A stretch of 64,000 nucleotides of DNA from Dyadobacter luteus. Its GTDB lineage: Bacteria; Bacteroidota; Bacteroidia; Cytophagales; Spirosomataceae. A model generated the notes under the pieces. The model worked only from the letters and a program-made list of their open reading frames with translations, was not told the origin of the DNA and ran no database searches. The stretch is taken from the NCBI RefSeq assembly GCF_003383615.1, contig NZ_QNUL01000002.1, forward strand, positions 494,286 through 558,285, read 5' to 3'. The position numbers were made by a program, and so were the translations under genes. This document shows, piece by piece, positions 26,061 to 35,803 of the stretch; position 1 is the stretch's first letter, and every line of letters starts with the position of its first letter.

Positions 26061-27647
26061 CTATCTCAGAACAATACGGTGTTTGTTGGAAGTGCCTTTT
26101 GCAGTGGATAAATGAAGGAAATATATCCCCCTTGGAAGATCACTTACCTCGACTGAGACCACTTTATTTGCTTTGAAATCCTGAGTTTGGTAGATATCAG
26201 CAGTTGACATAGATTTTACCTCTTTTGCTTCCTTTTCACTATACAGTTTTATGGTCTGTGGTAGCCCTTCTGTACTTTCAAAGGCAATGTATACCACGTC
26301 ACTGGCTGGATTAGGATAAACAGTATGGGTAGCCATCATTTCAGAGCAATCGCCTACACAAATGGTGATTCCTTTTTGAACAGTTCCAAAACAATTTCCA
26401 GCTTGAACAGTAACACCATAGCAACTGTTCACATAAGAATTAAAATAAGCTGTACCACCGCTATAATTAAAGTAGGTATTGACCGGATCGCTTACAGCCC
26501 AACTGCTAAAGGTGGTTCCGGGCTCTCCGGTGTATGCATTTAGCGATAAACCAAAGCCATTACACATAAAATCAGGCGATCCTCCTCCATTTGCAGTAAC
26601 CAGCAAGGAACTTGGTAGCGGTGCTGTACGCTTTATGTTTCGTGCAGTACTGTAAGCTGTTGTGACCCCACAACTAGAAGACACGGCGGCCACTTTGACG
26701 GTTCCGTCAACATTGGACGTTCCTGTAAGCGTCGCCGAACTTCCCGTGCCGCTAACAGATACTCCTCCGGTTGTTACCCAGTTATAACTTGTTGCATTAT
26801 TGGCCGTTGCTGTGATTGTTTCTGTCGAACATAATAGGATATCCGGTGAGGTAATAGTTGGTGTCGTTGGTAAAGGACGGGTGATGTTGACAGAAAGTTT
26901 TGTGCGAAAATTACTGCTATCATTACGCTTGTCCTCAACCTTAATCGCACCGCCGGTACCACCATTAATATGTCGCGTCACAGTAACGCTGGGAGTCGTA
27001 GATGATGCAGGGCCTGACCACCCGGATGGGTATGTCCAATAATAGGTCACACCAGCGGTTGGATCTGTTGACACCGCTGGAACAGAAGCCGTAGATGTTG
27101 TTGCTCCACAGGCAACAGACAATGTGCTTCCGTTACCCACTGTTGACCCGTCGTATGACAGCGAACTAGGTGTACTAATATACTTTACCTCAATTGGCTG
27201 AGCTACATTACCACCTGCCGGCAATATGCTGGTGATAACCTTAGTTTGCGGCGTTCCGCCACTGGGAGTCCATTTAAACGTGACTTTAATACGGATTGTT
27301 TTGGTTGGAGTTCCACTGCTGTAATTGACCGTGTTATTCCATTTAACCCCTGTCGTTTCGGTCGTTGTTGAAGTAGCAGTTCCTCCGACTATGATCCATT
27401 CGTAGGTTTTCGTTACACCACTGGTAGGAACTGTACTTGGGGTAGGCTGCTCAATGTAGGGGATATAGTACCTGAAATTGTTATAGGTTGCATCACTGGG
27501 ATCAATGTTGTAAAAGTCGATCCCGTCATATATTGTGCTCGCTACCGTCCCTTTGACGTAGACTTTCGGATCCGTTTGGGCATAAGATGATGTACTGGAA
27601 CCTAATCCAATTGTAAAAATGATGAGAGTAAATATAAGTGGTTTCAT
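26061..27647 (-). CDS. secreted T9SS cargo protein with PKD/Ig-like repeats
   Basis: A 528-residue protein with a signal peptide (MKPLIFTLIIFTIGLGSSTSSYAQ). Repeated Thr/Ser-rich Ig-like or PKD-like modules follow (GVTKTYEWIIVGGTATST, GVTYYWTYPSGWSGPAS, NNATSYNWVTTGGVSV). The C-terminal about 80 residues are a type A T9SS sorting domain: TVYPNPASDVVYIAF ... SDLPRGIYFLHLSTAKG ... HRIVLR. It is therefore probably exported and anchored or released at the surface. The sequence has no catalytic motif. It lies 11 bases after the outer membrane protein gene upstream and is probably cotranscribed. Confidence 0.88.
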   Translation of the reverse strand: MKPLIFTLIIFTIGLGSSTSSYAQTDPKVYVKGTVASTIYDGIDFYNIDPSDATYNNFRYYIPYIEQPTPSTVPTSGVTKTYEWIIVGGTATSTTTETTGVKWNNTVNYSSGTPTKTIRIKVTFKWTPSGGTPQTKVITSILPAGGNVAQPIEVKYISTPSSLSYDGSTVGNGSTLSVACGATTSTASVPAVSTDPTAGVTYYWTYPSGWSGPASSTTPSVTVTRHINGGTGGAIKVEDKRNDSSNFRTKLSVNITRPLPTTPTITSPDILLCSTETITATANNATSYNWVTTGGVSVSGTGSSATLTGTSNVDGTVKVAAVSSSCGVTTAYSTARNIKRTAPLPSSLLVTANGGGSPDFMCNGFGLSLNAYTGEPGTTFSSWAVSDPVNTYFNYSGGTAYFNSYVNSCYGVTVQAGNCFGTVQKGITICVGDCSEMMATHTVYPNPASDVVYIAFESTEGLPQTIKLYSEKEAKEVKSMSTADIYQTQDFKANKVVSVEVSDLPRGIYFLHLSTAKGTSNKHRIVLR

Positions 27648-27658
27648 ATCGTTATAGT

Positions 27659-28399
27659 TTAAAGGTTATAGCTAAGATTTAACATGTAATAGGGATAGTG
27701 TAAAATTTCAAATGCATTAACTCTGGTTTGTGTCGTGCGGACGCCCTTGTATACTTCCTGTTGAACCTTTTTCGAATAAACAAATTGCAGTTGGCTCTCA
27801 AGACCAATGGTAAATCTATGGTTTAAGTAATATTTGCCACCAATCAAAGGAGCCGCCCAGAACGAATTCTGATGTGATTTGATGAGCAACTTTCCATTAG
27901 GCAAATTTGGATTCTTAGCATCCCGGTAATTATCATCCTTAAACTTGTCAGATTCTAATCGCCATGCAATATCGGCTCCATAGTAAAACATAAATCTACC
28001 TTTCATTATTTGCCGTTCGTAACCAAACGAGGCCATGGGTTGGAAATAAGATGATTTTGCATCATACCATATTCCATTTGTATCATTTTCAGATACCTGG
28101 CGACGATGTATGCTGACTGGAGAAACCATGAATCTGAGCGCTCCATATTTTGCTTCTCTGCCTAAATTCCTCTTAATTAAATATGGATTAGCCCAGGCAC
28201 TGGAAGTTCCTAACTTTAATAGAGGCCCAATATTAATGTTGATTTCCCATTGATGCCTTTCCATCTTATCGTCCACCTGTCGCCTTATTTCGCCCGTGGA
28301 ATTTGCAGCTGCTTGCTGTGCAAATACATAACCAGACACAACAACGAGGAATATTAAAATCAAAGAGAGGCAGACGTATTTATTGTTGAGCTTTACCAT
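27659..28399 (-). CDS. outer membrane beta-barrel-like protein, unknown function
   Basis: A 246-residue protein with a signal peptide (ending VSGYVFAQQ) and amphipathic strands with many aromatic residues (MASFGYERQIMKGRFMFYYGADIAW, APLIGGKYYLNHRFTIGLESQLQFVY, YYMLNLSYNL). The last residue pattern fits an outer membrane barrel end. It precedes the T9SS cargo gene by 11 bases, so the two may work together at the surface. The family was not recognised. Confidence 0.75.
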   Translation of the reverse strand: MVKLNNKYVCLSLILIFLVVVSGYVFAQQAAANSTGEIRRQVDDKMERHQWEININIGPLLKLGTSSAWANPYLIKRNLGREAKYGALRFMVSPVSIHRRQVSENDTNGIWYDAKSSYFQPMASFGYERQIMKGRFMFYYGADIAWRLESDKFKDDNYRDAKNPNLPNGKLLIKSHQNSFWAAPLIGGKYYLNHRFTIGLESQLQFVYSKKVQQEVYKGVRTTQTRVNAFEILHYPYYMLNLSYNL

Positions 28400-28920
28400 T
28401 GTAATCGGTGTTGTGTATATTAAATCGACCGTCTAACATTTCATTTTGAATACCTATCGACCGGGTGGTGATTTATTGGACAGAACTATGACTACCAGCA
28501 TAGTCAACATGACCCATTCTGGAACGAGTCGGCAATGATTAAAACTTTCCATGGTTGCCTAGTTGTTTTAGTATAAAAATAACATGTTAAAATTATATTA
28601 TTGGATGTCATTTTGCAGATTCACACTTACAAAAACCCAGAAAATTTGCTTCCTTTTTGTACACTTTACACAAGCAATCCATATTAATGATTTACATTGT
28701 ATGCGATTTCAATCAAGTCTAATGGGTATCACAGCATCTTATGCGTTTGATGTGTGTGGACGTGGTTCAGAAGGCCATATCTTTCTGTATTATCTCAATA
28801 TCTTTCTGGACTAGTTATTACAATTCTGGAATCAAGGTTCGAAAAGTAAGTTCAGCTAAAAATTAGTTTTATACTTGTGGGACGGACGTTTTGACACCAA
28901 TGAACAGAGTTTTTGAATAT
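28400..28920. other. 521-bp gap, AT-rich, no gene recognised
   Basis: Short open frames here have no coding character, no recognisable start context and no family likeness. The last part carries the leader of the broken resolvase gene that starts at 28921. Confidence 0.5.
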
Positions 28921-29438
28921 ATGCGTATTGCTACCGTTGACAAGAGCACCGGCACACAAATTCAAGCTCTGGAAAAATATTGTGTGATAAAATATTCCAG
29001 AAAAGATAAACGGCCTTTCAGTGCAAAGCCCCAAACTTGACAAAATGCTTTCTAAGAGAAGCAAACACCGTTACCGTGTAGAGGTTTTTCAGGCTTGGTA
29101 GCAGCAGGGATCACTTTATTAACATGGTTAAAGATTTTGCCAAAAAAGGAATTGTATTCAGAGTGCTGGATCTGGGAATTGAGTCATCAACTCCGGCGTG
29201 GAAGATGGTAATTGGTATTTCCGAATCATTAGCAGAGTATGAGTGGGAAATGATCCTGGAGAATACCAGAGCAGTGCAGCTGCTGGCAAAAAGCGAAAGG
29301 AAAACAAGTAAGTAGGCCCAGTGGAGCAAACGAGGTTTCGAAACAGACCTGTTAGTGTCATAGATTGTAAGTTTAACAGAAATAAGTATTTCATGCGTAA
29401 AGCGGTGCAGAATGCAAATTATAGAAAGTGGCTCCTAA
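28921..29438 (+). pseudogene. resolvase/invertase-type serine recombinase, frameshifted
   Basis: Across several frames the sequence follows a Pin/Hin-like resolvase. It begins MRIATVDKSTGTQIQALEKY, then DKMLSK-like sequence broken by stops, then RFFRLG, an intact stretch INMVKDFAKKGIVFRVLDLG ... SESLAEYEWEMILENTRAVQLLAKSE, then RPSGANE and the C-terminal helix-turn-helix EISISCVKRCRMQIIESGS followed by a stop at 29436-29438. At least three frame changes and several stops make it non-functional. The usual N-terminal catalytic serine motif (around residue 10 of resolvases) is already changed. Confidence 0.85.
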
Positions 29439-29639
29439 AATTGTAAACTGCACATAACTACCAAAAAAGTGCCAGCTCTATCTGCTTCAGGGATAATGTA
29501 TCCAATAGCAGGGGAAGCAAACATAAGGTATGGTCTGGTAGCTAAAACTGTTAGTAGATATCAGCTAATGCTGCTATGGAGAAGATAAGCCGGAAAGAAA
29601 AAGAAACGCTTAACTTGGTAGGTAGCAGATCCGGATCAG

Positions 29640-30083
29640 TTACTCACTATCCTTTTTTCCCCTTTTGCGTATCGTTTTTGTCGTTCCTTTTGAGAAAACA
29701 TATAAAGTCTTAATTTTCAGGTCTTTCACAGGTATTGGCACAACACCAACATGGCCATTGGAAGTAACCGAAGCATGGGTAAAATGAATATACAAACTAT
29801 CTTGGTTATTGCTCCCCAGATACCAATCGCTAAAATCTTGCATGTATAAGTTCTTGACAGCCTGTCGGTTATATGAGGTAAATTCCATTTCTGATTTTGG
29901 CCAATAGCCTCTCTCCCTACGATAATCAAACATAGCTTTGCTAAAATCATACGGTGGAGCCACTTTATTCTTACGCTTTTTCCCTCCAATAGTAGGCCCA
30001 GACACGCCGAATTGGTTAATGCAGGAGGATACGACAAGTGGTGTAAGTAAAATTGCAAACAGTATTTTGAATAATCTATGCAT
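29640..30083 (-). CDS. hypothetical lipoprotein
   Basis: A 147-residue protein with a lipoprotein signal (MHRLFKILFAILLTPLVVSSC, Cys21). The mature part starts with a basic linker (GGKKRKNKV), then a compact domain with DYRRERGYWPKSEMEFTSYNR and YLGSNNQDSLYIHF. The C-terminus is very basic (GTTKTIRKRGKKDSE). The family was not recognised. It is monocistronic and located between two pseudogenes. Confidence 0.7.
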   Translation of the reverse strand: MHRLFKILFAILLTPLVVSSCINQFGVSGPTIGGKKRKNKVAPPYDFSKAMFDYRRERGYWPKSEMEFTSYNRQAVKNLYMQDFSDWYLGSNNQDSLYIHFTHASVTSNGHVGVVPIPVKDLKIKTLYVFSKGTTKTIRKRGKKDSE

Positions 30084-30225
30084 ATCATTTAATTGACATT
30101 AATTCTGTAAAATGAAGTCAAAAATAGCAGATCCAGAGCTGTTTCTATTAACTTCTCTGATCCCATGGACTCCTTAATATTGAATCTATTTTTGTTTAGT
30201 TGCATTTTAGAATTGAAGTCTCAGC

Positions 30226-30637
30226 ATGCGTAAATTATTTAAAATTTTCTTTTGTACGATCATAACTTTCTCTCAATTTGAGGTTAGTGCCATCAGTCCA
30301 ATTTGCGCTTTATAGGTTTCAACGATCAGTTGAAAGACCGGTATCTTTCCGAACTCCATGCAGGCATAGATACACAAATCGAAAACATGTCGCTAGAAGC
30401 AGTCATAACTTATCAGTTTATCAAAAAAGAAGACTTTGAAATTTAAGCTGGATTAGGTGGAAGGGTTAACACGCTCCCTGGGTTGGTCGTAGTGGTTAGC
30501 GCTCACTTTTCTCACTTTTTTCGAAGACATTTGGATTTCAAATAGGGCTGGCACCAATCGTTTCTGAAGGCTCGGCAATCGTCACATCAAATTGGGGTAT
30601 ACGTTATAGGTTTAAGAACAAAACGGCTTCTGAATAA
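30226..30637 (+). pseudogene. decayed outer membrane protein gene
   Basis: An ATG opens a signal-like sequence (MRKLFKIFFCTIITFSQFEVSA). The reading then shifts: LHAGIDTQIENMSLEAVITYQF, IKKEDFEI stop, GLGGRVNTLPGL, and finally FQIGLAPIVSEGSAIVTSNW followed by GIRYRFKNKTASE and a stop. The order (signal, periplasmic/strand segments, barrel-like end) shows one former beta-barrel gene with several frameshifts and stops. Confidence 0.7.
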
Positions 30638-30713
30638 GAATATCTTTTCTTGTATTAGCAGCCGAAAAAGGTTTACATGAAAATAGAAGTTATTTTTTAT
30701 AGTTTGTTCTTCC

Positions 30714-31229
30714 TCACTTGTAAAAACGCAAATTCACCGAACTCCGGATACTGGGTGCCCACCAGTTAGTATTCATTATCCTTCCTATCCCTAATTCCCC
30801 TTCAATACTTATCAGTTGGGTTATTCTAATTTCGGCTCCGGCCATTCCGTTCAATTTCAATCGGCGGTATAAAGGTGTCGGACCAGGCGTTTTATTATCC
30901 ATATCAAAATCCCACTCCTGAAAAGATCCATAGGAAGGCCCGACTTGCACAAAAACAGAGAGTCTGTTGCTATTTACATATTTTCTTGCGAAAAGGCCCG
31001 CCTCTTTTCGAGAAGAAAGAAACTCATGTACTTCAATTGACGCGCCGACCAGAAAATGCTGTTTGAGGAAAATCCCTCCTTTCAGGTTTGCTCCAAATAT
31101 TGTTGGCCCTGCACCTACCATCAGCGTTTTCGGACTGGTAGGAACATTATACCATTTGGCTTGCTGACCAAAACTGCTTTGGAACAAAGTGAGGATACAA
31201 AAAAATGATGTAAGGATATGTTTTTTCAT
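30714..31229 (-). CDS. outer membrane beta-barrel protein, unknown function
   Basis: A 171-residue protein. The ATG at 31229 is taken because it opens a signal peptide (MKKHILTSFFCILTLFQSSFGQQ) and because the frame upstream overlaps the preceding gene. The strands LMVGAGPTIFGANLKGGIFLK, LSVFVQVGPSYGSF, LNGMAGAEIRITQLISIEGELG and the end SVNLRFYK fit a small barrel of 8 strands. It begins 7 bases after the BNR lipoprotein gene and is probably cotranscribed with it. Confidence 0.75.
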   Translation of the reverse strand: MKKHILTSFFCILTLFQSSFGQQAKWYNVPTSPKTLMVGAGPTIFGANLKGGIFLKQHFLVGASIEVHEFLSSRKEAGLFARKYVNSNRLSVFVQVGPSYGSFQEWDFDMDNKTPGPTPLYRRLKLNGMAGAEIRITQLISIEGELGIGRIMNTNWWAPSIRSSVNLRFYK

Positions 31230-31236
31230 ATATAGT

Positions 31237-31983
31237 TTACGGAACTGGTTTCTTGGAAACGTACACCACGCCTCTCCCAAACTTACTGTTGCAAAACTTA
31301 AATGATTCTGCTGAACCGCAAACTGCGTCACTGCCAACAATATAAAGCCGCAGCTCGTCGTCCAGATAAAGGCTTCGCAACTGATGAAGCTGGGGAAGAT
31401 TGATCCTTTCTCCCGTAGATTTTACAACCCCAGGTGTCTCAAAAGTACCGTTCTCTGCGTTTGGTCCATCTAGAAAGGCTCTGTTAATCTGGTAGGTTAC
31501 CTTATTGGGAGCTATAATCGGATTTATCAGGAATTTGTCTGGGGAATCATATCTAGGGTGATCACGTAAGATAGGATTTCTTCCTTTATATATTTCCCAG
31601 GTTTTACCATCATCTATACTATAATCACCTGCGTGTATAATCACCTCTTGATGAATATTGTTATTTATACCTGTTGTTAGGCCAGTCATAGTGAATAGCG
31701 TGTCGCGATATTGAACTACTCCTATCATGCCAATAGACCGCTGGTGAACCTGCTCCCAATGCCTGCCCTGATCTGTGGTACGAAACAATTTAAACATTGT
31801 AGAGATGAGCACCGTCTTATTATAATTGCCCCAGACACCTGATATCGTATGGTCAATCGGAGCTTTCAAAGTATGCCAATCAGGATATTCATCAAGAACA
31901 GTATCTTTTACAACGACATCAACATCAGACTTTTTACAAGATAAGGCAATTAGGATAAAAAAGAAATAAAGAAAAATTTTCAT
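31237..31983 (-). CDS. lipoprotein with BNR/Asp-box propeller motifs
   Basis: A 248-residue lipoprotein (lipobox IALSC, Cys16). Two Asp-box motifs are visible, TTDQGRHWEQV (about residue 68) and SIDDGKTWEIY (about 125), which mark beta-propeller blades of the sialidase/BNR type. The protein is too short for a full sialidase and shows no catalytic Tyr/Glu or Arg triad, so a binding or structural role is more likely. It pairs with the outer membrane protein gene directly downstream. Confidence 0.7.
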   Translation of the reverse strand: MKIFLYFFFILIALSCKKSDVDVVVKDTVLDEYPDWHTLKAPIDHTISGVWGNYNKTVLISTMFKLFRTTDQGRHWEQVHQRSIGMIGVVQYRDTLFTMTGLTTGINNNIHQEVIIHAGDYSIDDGKTWEIYKGRNPILRDHPRYDSPDKFLINPIIAPNKVTYQINRAFLDGPNAENGTFETPGVVKSTGERINLPQLHQLRSLYLDDELRLYIVGSDAVCGSAESFKFCNSKFGRGVVYVSKKPVP

Positions 31984-32089
31984 AGGAATTGTTATAATTT
32001 CGATAATTCAAAGACTACATTTCTGCATTACAATCTTTAAAAATGTCGTTTCACAGGATTTACCTATCGCATTATTAGCAATTCTACAC

Positions 32090-32371
32090 CTATGGACTTA
32101 CTCTTTCGAATGTTGCTACGTATACAATTCGATAGTCGTTTTGCCCAAAAGGTATCGAAGTCATCGAGACATCTACCAATCGATAACCTTGGCTTTTGAT
32201 AGATTCTGCTTCTTGCATAACTTTCGACGCAATAGATTTAGGGCTATTTACTTCTCCTGAAATAACGTGAGTTTGATAAGTTACCTTAGGTTCGTTTGAG
32301 ATCGTATATGCATACACTGATACCGAAATAAGAAGGGCAATCAAACCTGTAATAATGGCTATCCTTTTCAT
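32090..32371 (-). CDS. small exported protein, unknown function
   Basis: A 93-residue protein with an N-terminal signal or anchor (MKRIAIITGLIALLISVSVYAY) and a short mature part (SPKSIASKVMQEAESIKSQGYRLVDVSMTSIPFG ... IVYVATFERV). The mature part looks like one alpha-helix followed by beta strands. The family was not recognised. It lies between the BNR lipoprotein and the response regulator genes. Confidence 0.6.
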   Translation of the reverse strand: MKRIAIITGLIALLISVSVYAYTISNEPKVTYQTHVISGEVNSPKSIASKVMQEAESIKSQGYRLVDVSMTSIPFGQNDYRIVYVATFERVSP

Positions 32372-32591
32372 TTGAAAATTGATTATTTGTACAATTTATG
32401 TAAAATATTATCAAAACAGTGTCTATTACCTTAAAACAGATGCTGATGTACCTCTAAACTGGCAGACGTTTTACACCAATCCATGGATACATTTCAGGTT
32501 GACAGAATTTATCTAAATTATGCTAGGCGAGAAATTGGTTCTTAAACCCGTGAGGTGTTTGTTTTAATCCAACGCAGATTCAACGTTAAAC

Positions 32592-33224
32592 TCATAAGCC
32601 GTTCTCCAGAATAAACCTCATAAGCTGGCCAGGGGAATTTAATCCCAATTTTTGCATGATATTTTTTCTGTGTGTTTCCACAGTGTATATACTCAGGAAT
32701 AATTGATCTGCGATTTGTCTGTTGGATTGACTGGTTTTGATTAATTGAATAATCTCAATTTCTCTTTTGGTGAGGTTGGACTGTTTTAAAAATGAATCTC
32801 CATGCTGAAAATCCATAAAGTTTTTTTTCGTGTAATTTGGGAAGCCACTCTCGCCACTCAGGACTTTTCTAATTGTAATTAGAAGGTCGTTTTTATTAAT
32901 GTCTTTTATTAAATAGCCGTTTGCGCCACTTTCCCTTGCTTTTTCAATGAGATGTTTTTCGTTGTATGTAGACAACATAATCACCAGAATGTGTGGGTAG
33001 GCTTGGCGGATCATCTGTGTTGCGCTTAGTCCATTCATTTTGGGCATGTTAATATCCATCAGAATGAGATCGGGCAGATGCGTCTGTAAGATGTGCATCA
33101 GCTCTTTTCCATTATTGGCGATATTGATAACTTTGATACTTGTGTCATCTTCCAATAGTCGTTTCAGACCATCAATAAAAAGCAAGTGATCGTCAGCAAT
33201 GATTATTTTAATTGGATCATTCAT
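32592..33224 (-). CDS. NarL/FixJ-type response regulator (REC + LuxR HTH)
   Basis: A 210-residue response regulator. The receiver (about 4-120) has acidic residues in IIADDHLLF, phosphoacceptor D57 in LILMDINMPKMNG, the switch residue in MLSTYNE and the lysine in YLIKDINKNDLL. The LuxR helix-turn-helix is at about 145-205 (LTKREIEIIQLIKTSQSNRQIADQLFLSIYTVETHRKNI). Its partner is the sensor kinase encoded 87 bases upstream on the same strand. Confidence 0.96.
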   Translation of the reverse strand: MNDPIKIIIADDHLLFIDGLKRLLEDDTSIKVINIANNGKELMHILQTHLPDLILMDINMPKMNGLSATQMIRQAYPHILVIMLSTYNEKHLIEKARESGANGYLIKDINKNDLLITIRKVLSGESGFPNYTKKNFMDFQHGDSFLKQSNLTKREIEIIQLIKTSQSNRQIADQLFLSIYTVETHRKNIMQKLGLNSPGQLMRFILENGL

Positions 33225-33311
33225 AGTGAATCAGCGAACTGGTGGTTTTAAAATAAATCCTTGGGACTGTCTTTCAGGTATTTAGTATTTCGTCTTGGTC
33301 ACTGTTCTGTT

Positions 33312-35138
33312 TTAATAGGGAACCTGAATGACGGTAGTGGTTCCCCTTTCATTTGAGTCAATATTGCAATGACCTTTTAGAAAATTAACCCGGGACCGGA
33401 TACTTTTCAAACCAATTCCCTTTTGACTGGGTTTGAAAAATCCTACTCCGTCGTCTTCTACCATGATTTCCAGATGCTTTTGATAACCAATGAATTGAAT
33501 GGTGGCCTCTGACGCCCCGGAATGATTGATAATGTTGCTTACAAGTTCCATCACGATGCGATGCAAGGTTAGTTCCTGTTGTTTACTAAATTTACCTTCC
33601 TGGTATCCGGTGGCGTGAAAATGAAATCGGATGTCTCCATCCAGATCGAGCTTGCTAAAATGATTCGTTAACAAATCGATCAGCAGAACATCTTCAAAGT
33701 TGGGCGGCATCAGATTGTGAGCGATATTGCGCGTATTGACTGAAGCTTGATCGATAAGTTTGAGCAAAGGTGAAACCTTCTCCTTAATCAGTCCTGAGCT
33801 TTGCAGACTCATTTTGATCGCAGCCAGATTCCCCCCCAGCTCATCGTGCAGATCCTGGGCGATACGTTGCCGTTCGGCATCCTGAATTTGGATGATCTGT
33901 GTTTGGGCTTCATTGAGGTTATTTAGAAGTATATAATTCTGTTGCTGAAAGCCACTGAACCTTTCAGCAAGAGCAATTGCCAGAACGGTAACCTCAAACA
34001 GCGGTCCGAATTGCAGACCATGAAGGGTGATCCAACTTACAGGAACAGGGAAAAATATCCCAGCCATATAGTAAAGGATCAAAAGCAGAAATGGTGTTTG
34101 GGCTAATGCATAACTATTGACATTTCTGTTACCTCTTGCTGCTCCTTTAATTATGATTAATGCAACAGTAAACGCGGTCGCAATGATGCAGCCATACATC
34201 AGATAATATTTTAGTCGCGCAATTTGGCCGAATGGAATGAGCAGCAACAAAAGAAGTTGAGTAGAGATCAGCAACAGGATAAATTTATAAAACGTCAATC
34301 CGAGTAGGTTTTTGACTTGTACGAAACGCAGTACGAAAAAAAGGTGTGTCGCCCCATACGATAGCGCACAGATGTAGTTCGCATAACTTCCTGACAGCAT
34401 GTCCAGGGTGCCTAACAAATAAAAGTTCAGAACTCCATGGCGTGCGCCGATTAAGAGGAACAGGGAGATATTTTGAAGACAATACCATAAATAAAGTTTG
34501 TCAGCAGTAAGGTAAAAAAGGAAAAAGCCAAATAAGCACATCAGCAAGATGGCTCCTTGAACTAAGGATGAAATGTGGTTTTCTAAAATGTAGTTCTTGT
34601 AAAAATTTTCTTTTGTTTCCAACAAAACAGTACCTTTTACTGTGCCTGTTGCCCTTCTGACATTAACAAATACTTCAAAAATGCCCGGAGAGTTAAGGCT
34701 GATTGGGAAGGCATGATGGTAGGATGCTACGGGTCTTTGGTTGATGGGTGTTCGCCATCCATTCGTCAGAAAATGATTGTAGGGTAAACCATTTTTGAAA
34801 ATATGTACTTTAATGTGGTCAAGATAGGAATCAGGAAGATCCATAATCAATTCTTTCGCGCCAAAAGCATTTCTTATGGTGAAAAAATACCAGTGCCTGG
34901 ACGGGTCAATGCCGAAGTTTCGATACGTTTTTGGGTTGTGCTCAAACAATCCGCGTCGCTGTATTTTTCTTATCGTATCAATCCGGAAGTTATTGGTTGT
35001 ATCGGTGAAGTAGGCAATATGTCGCATCATTTCAAATTCCTTCTTGTGATGGTCAATTACCAATGCTGGTTGTGCATCAGCGGTTATGACACACAACAGA
35101 AACAGAAAAATTCCTGACGATTTCTTCATCGAGATCAT
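33312..35138 (-). CDS. 7TMR-DISM sensor histidine kinase (HisKA_3 type)
   Basis: A 608-residue kinase with a signal peptide, an extracellular 7TMR-DISM sensor domain (about 30-180, RHWYFFTIRNAFGAKELIMDLP), seven membrane segments (about 190-390), a dimerisation/phosphoacceptor region with H431 in AQDLHDELGGNLAAIK and a HATPase domain (about 505-608, MELVSNIINHSG, VEDDGVGF, GIGLKSIRSRV). ATG at 35138 and ATG at 35129 are both possible starts. DISM extracellular domains often bind carbohydrates or related ligands. A TATCTTTG-like -7 box (CAAAGGTA on the plus strand at 35174-35181) lies upstream. Confidence 0.95.
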   Translation of the reverse strand: MISMKKSSGIFLFLLCVITADAQPALVIDHHKKEFEMMRHIAYFTDTTNNFRIDTIRKIQRRGLFEHNPKTYRNFGIDPSRHWYFFTIRNAFGAKELIMDLPDSYLDHIKVHIFKNGLPYNHFLTNGWRTPINQRPVASYHHAFPISLNSPGIFEVFVNVRRATGTVKGTVLLETKENFYKNYILENHISSLVQGAILLMCLFGFFLFYLTADKLYLWYCLQNISLFLLIGARHGVLNFYLLGTLDMLSGSYANYICALSYGATHLFFVLRFVQVKNLLGLTFYKFILLLISTQLLLLLLIPFGQIARLKYYLMYGCIIATAFTVALIIIKGAARGNRNVNSYALAQTPFLLLILYYMAGIFFPVPVSWITLHGLQFGPLFEVTVLAIALAERFSGFQQQNYILLNNLNEAQTQIIQIQDAERQRIAQDLHDELGGNLAAIKMSLQSSGLIKEKVSPLLKLIDQASVNTRNIAHNLMPPNFEDVLLIDLLTNHFSKLDLDGDIRFHFHATGYQEGKFSKQQELTLHRIVMELVSNIINHSGASEATIQFIGYQKHLEIMVEDDGVGFFKPSQKGIGLKSIRSRVNFLKGHCNIDSNERGTTTVIQVPY

Positions 35139-35349
35139 AGCTTATGTAATACAGCCTGCTGACACCTGCGTTCCAAAGGTATCCTTCCAATAAGTCACTA
35201 AAAATACAAAGAAGTTGGTATTGTTCAACGGGGGTGATATAAGGAGATTTGCAAAGACACAACGGGCAGTGAAAAGTTATCTATTACGCTGCACGTGAAG
35301 TGTTTGTGTTTGCTACGGTGTAGCTATAAATAGCATCTTTTAACCAAAA

Positions 35350-35733
35350 ATGAGTATGAAAAAGCTGTGTTTTTTATGTGCCGTCATGTGTTGTATGGCG
35401 TTCATTGCCAATTCAAATACCCCTGTTAAATCGCAAGACGGTTGGGGGGAGTGGTTTGTGGTAAATTCCCGGTATGAAGGAATCGTGTGCAGAGTAAAGC
35501 GCGGAGATTTCAATAACTATGCAAGAAAATGGCATTGGGAATTTCAGTTTGAAAATAGATATAGTCAGGATGTTTCATTTGGCTATGGATATCGTTCACA
35601 GGCGCAAAAGTATAATTGTGTAACTGATCGTGGGAAAACTTTGCAGGCAGGGGACGCATCTGACGTAACTGCTGCGTTAATTGATGAGTCCGGTAGCGTA
35701 AGAGTGTGTGTAGATAACGTTCGGTTCAGATGA
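35350..35733 (+). CDS. small secreted protein, unknown function
   Basis: A 127-residue protein with a signal peptide (MSMKKLCFLCAVMCCMAFIANS). The mature part is a single domain with GWGEWFVVNSRYEGIVCRVK, KWHWEFQFENRYSQDVSFGY and a final VCVDNVRFR; three cysteines remain after the signal. The strand-rich pattern suggests a beta-sandwich. It is divergent from the DISM kinase gene, about 210 bases apart, and begins a run of four small exported proteins. Confidence 0.7.
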   Translation: MSMKKLCFLCAVMCCMAFIANSNTPVKSQDGWGEWFVVNSRYEGIVCRVKRGDFNNYARKWHWEFQFENRYSQDVSFGYGYRSQAQKYNCVTDRGKTLQAGDASDVTAALIDESGSVRVCVDNVRFR

Positions 35734-35803
35734 GCTGAATATGATTGGTCATAGAAAACATAATGGGAGTTCACTCCTGAGATCATAGGTTAAATTAGCT
35801 TCT

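Noticed and set aside
28584..28814. Plus-strand open frame of 76 codons
   Set aside because: AT-rich chance frame rich in Phe, Cys and Ile, without signal peptide, start context or recognisable domain.
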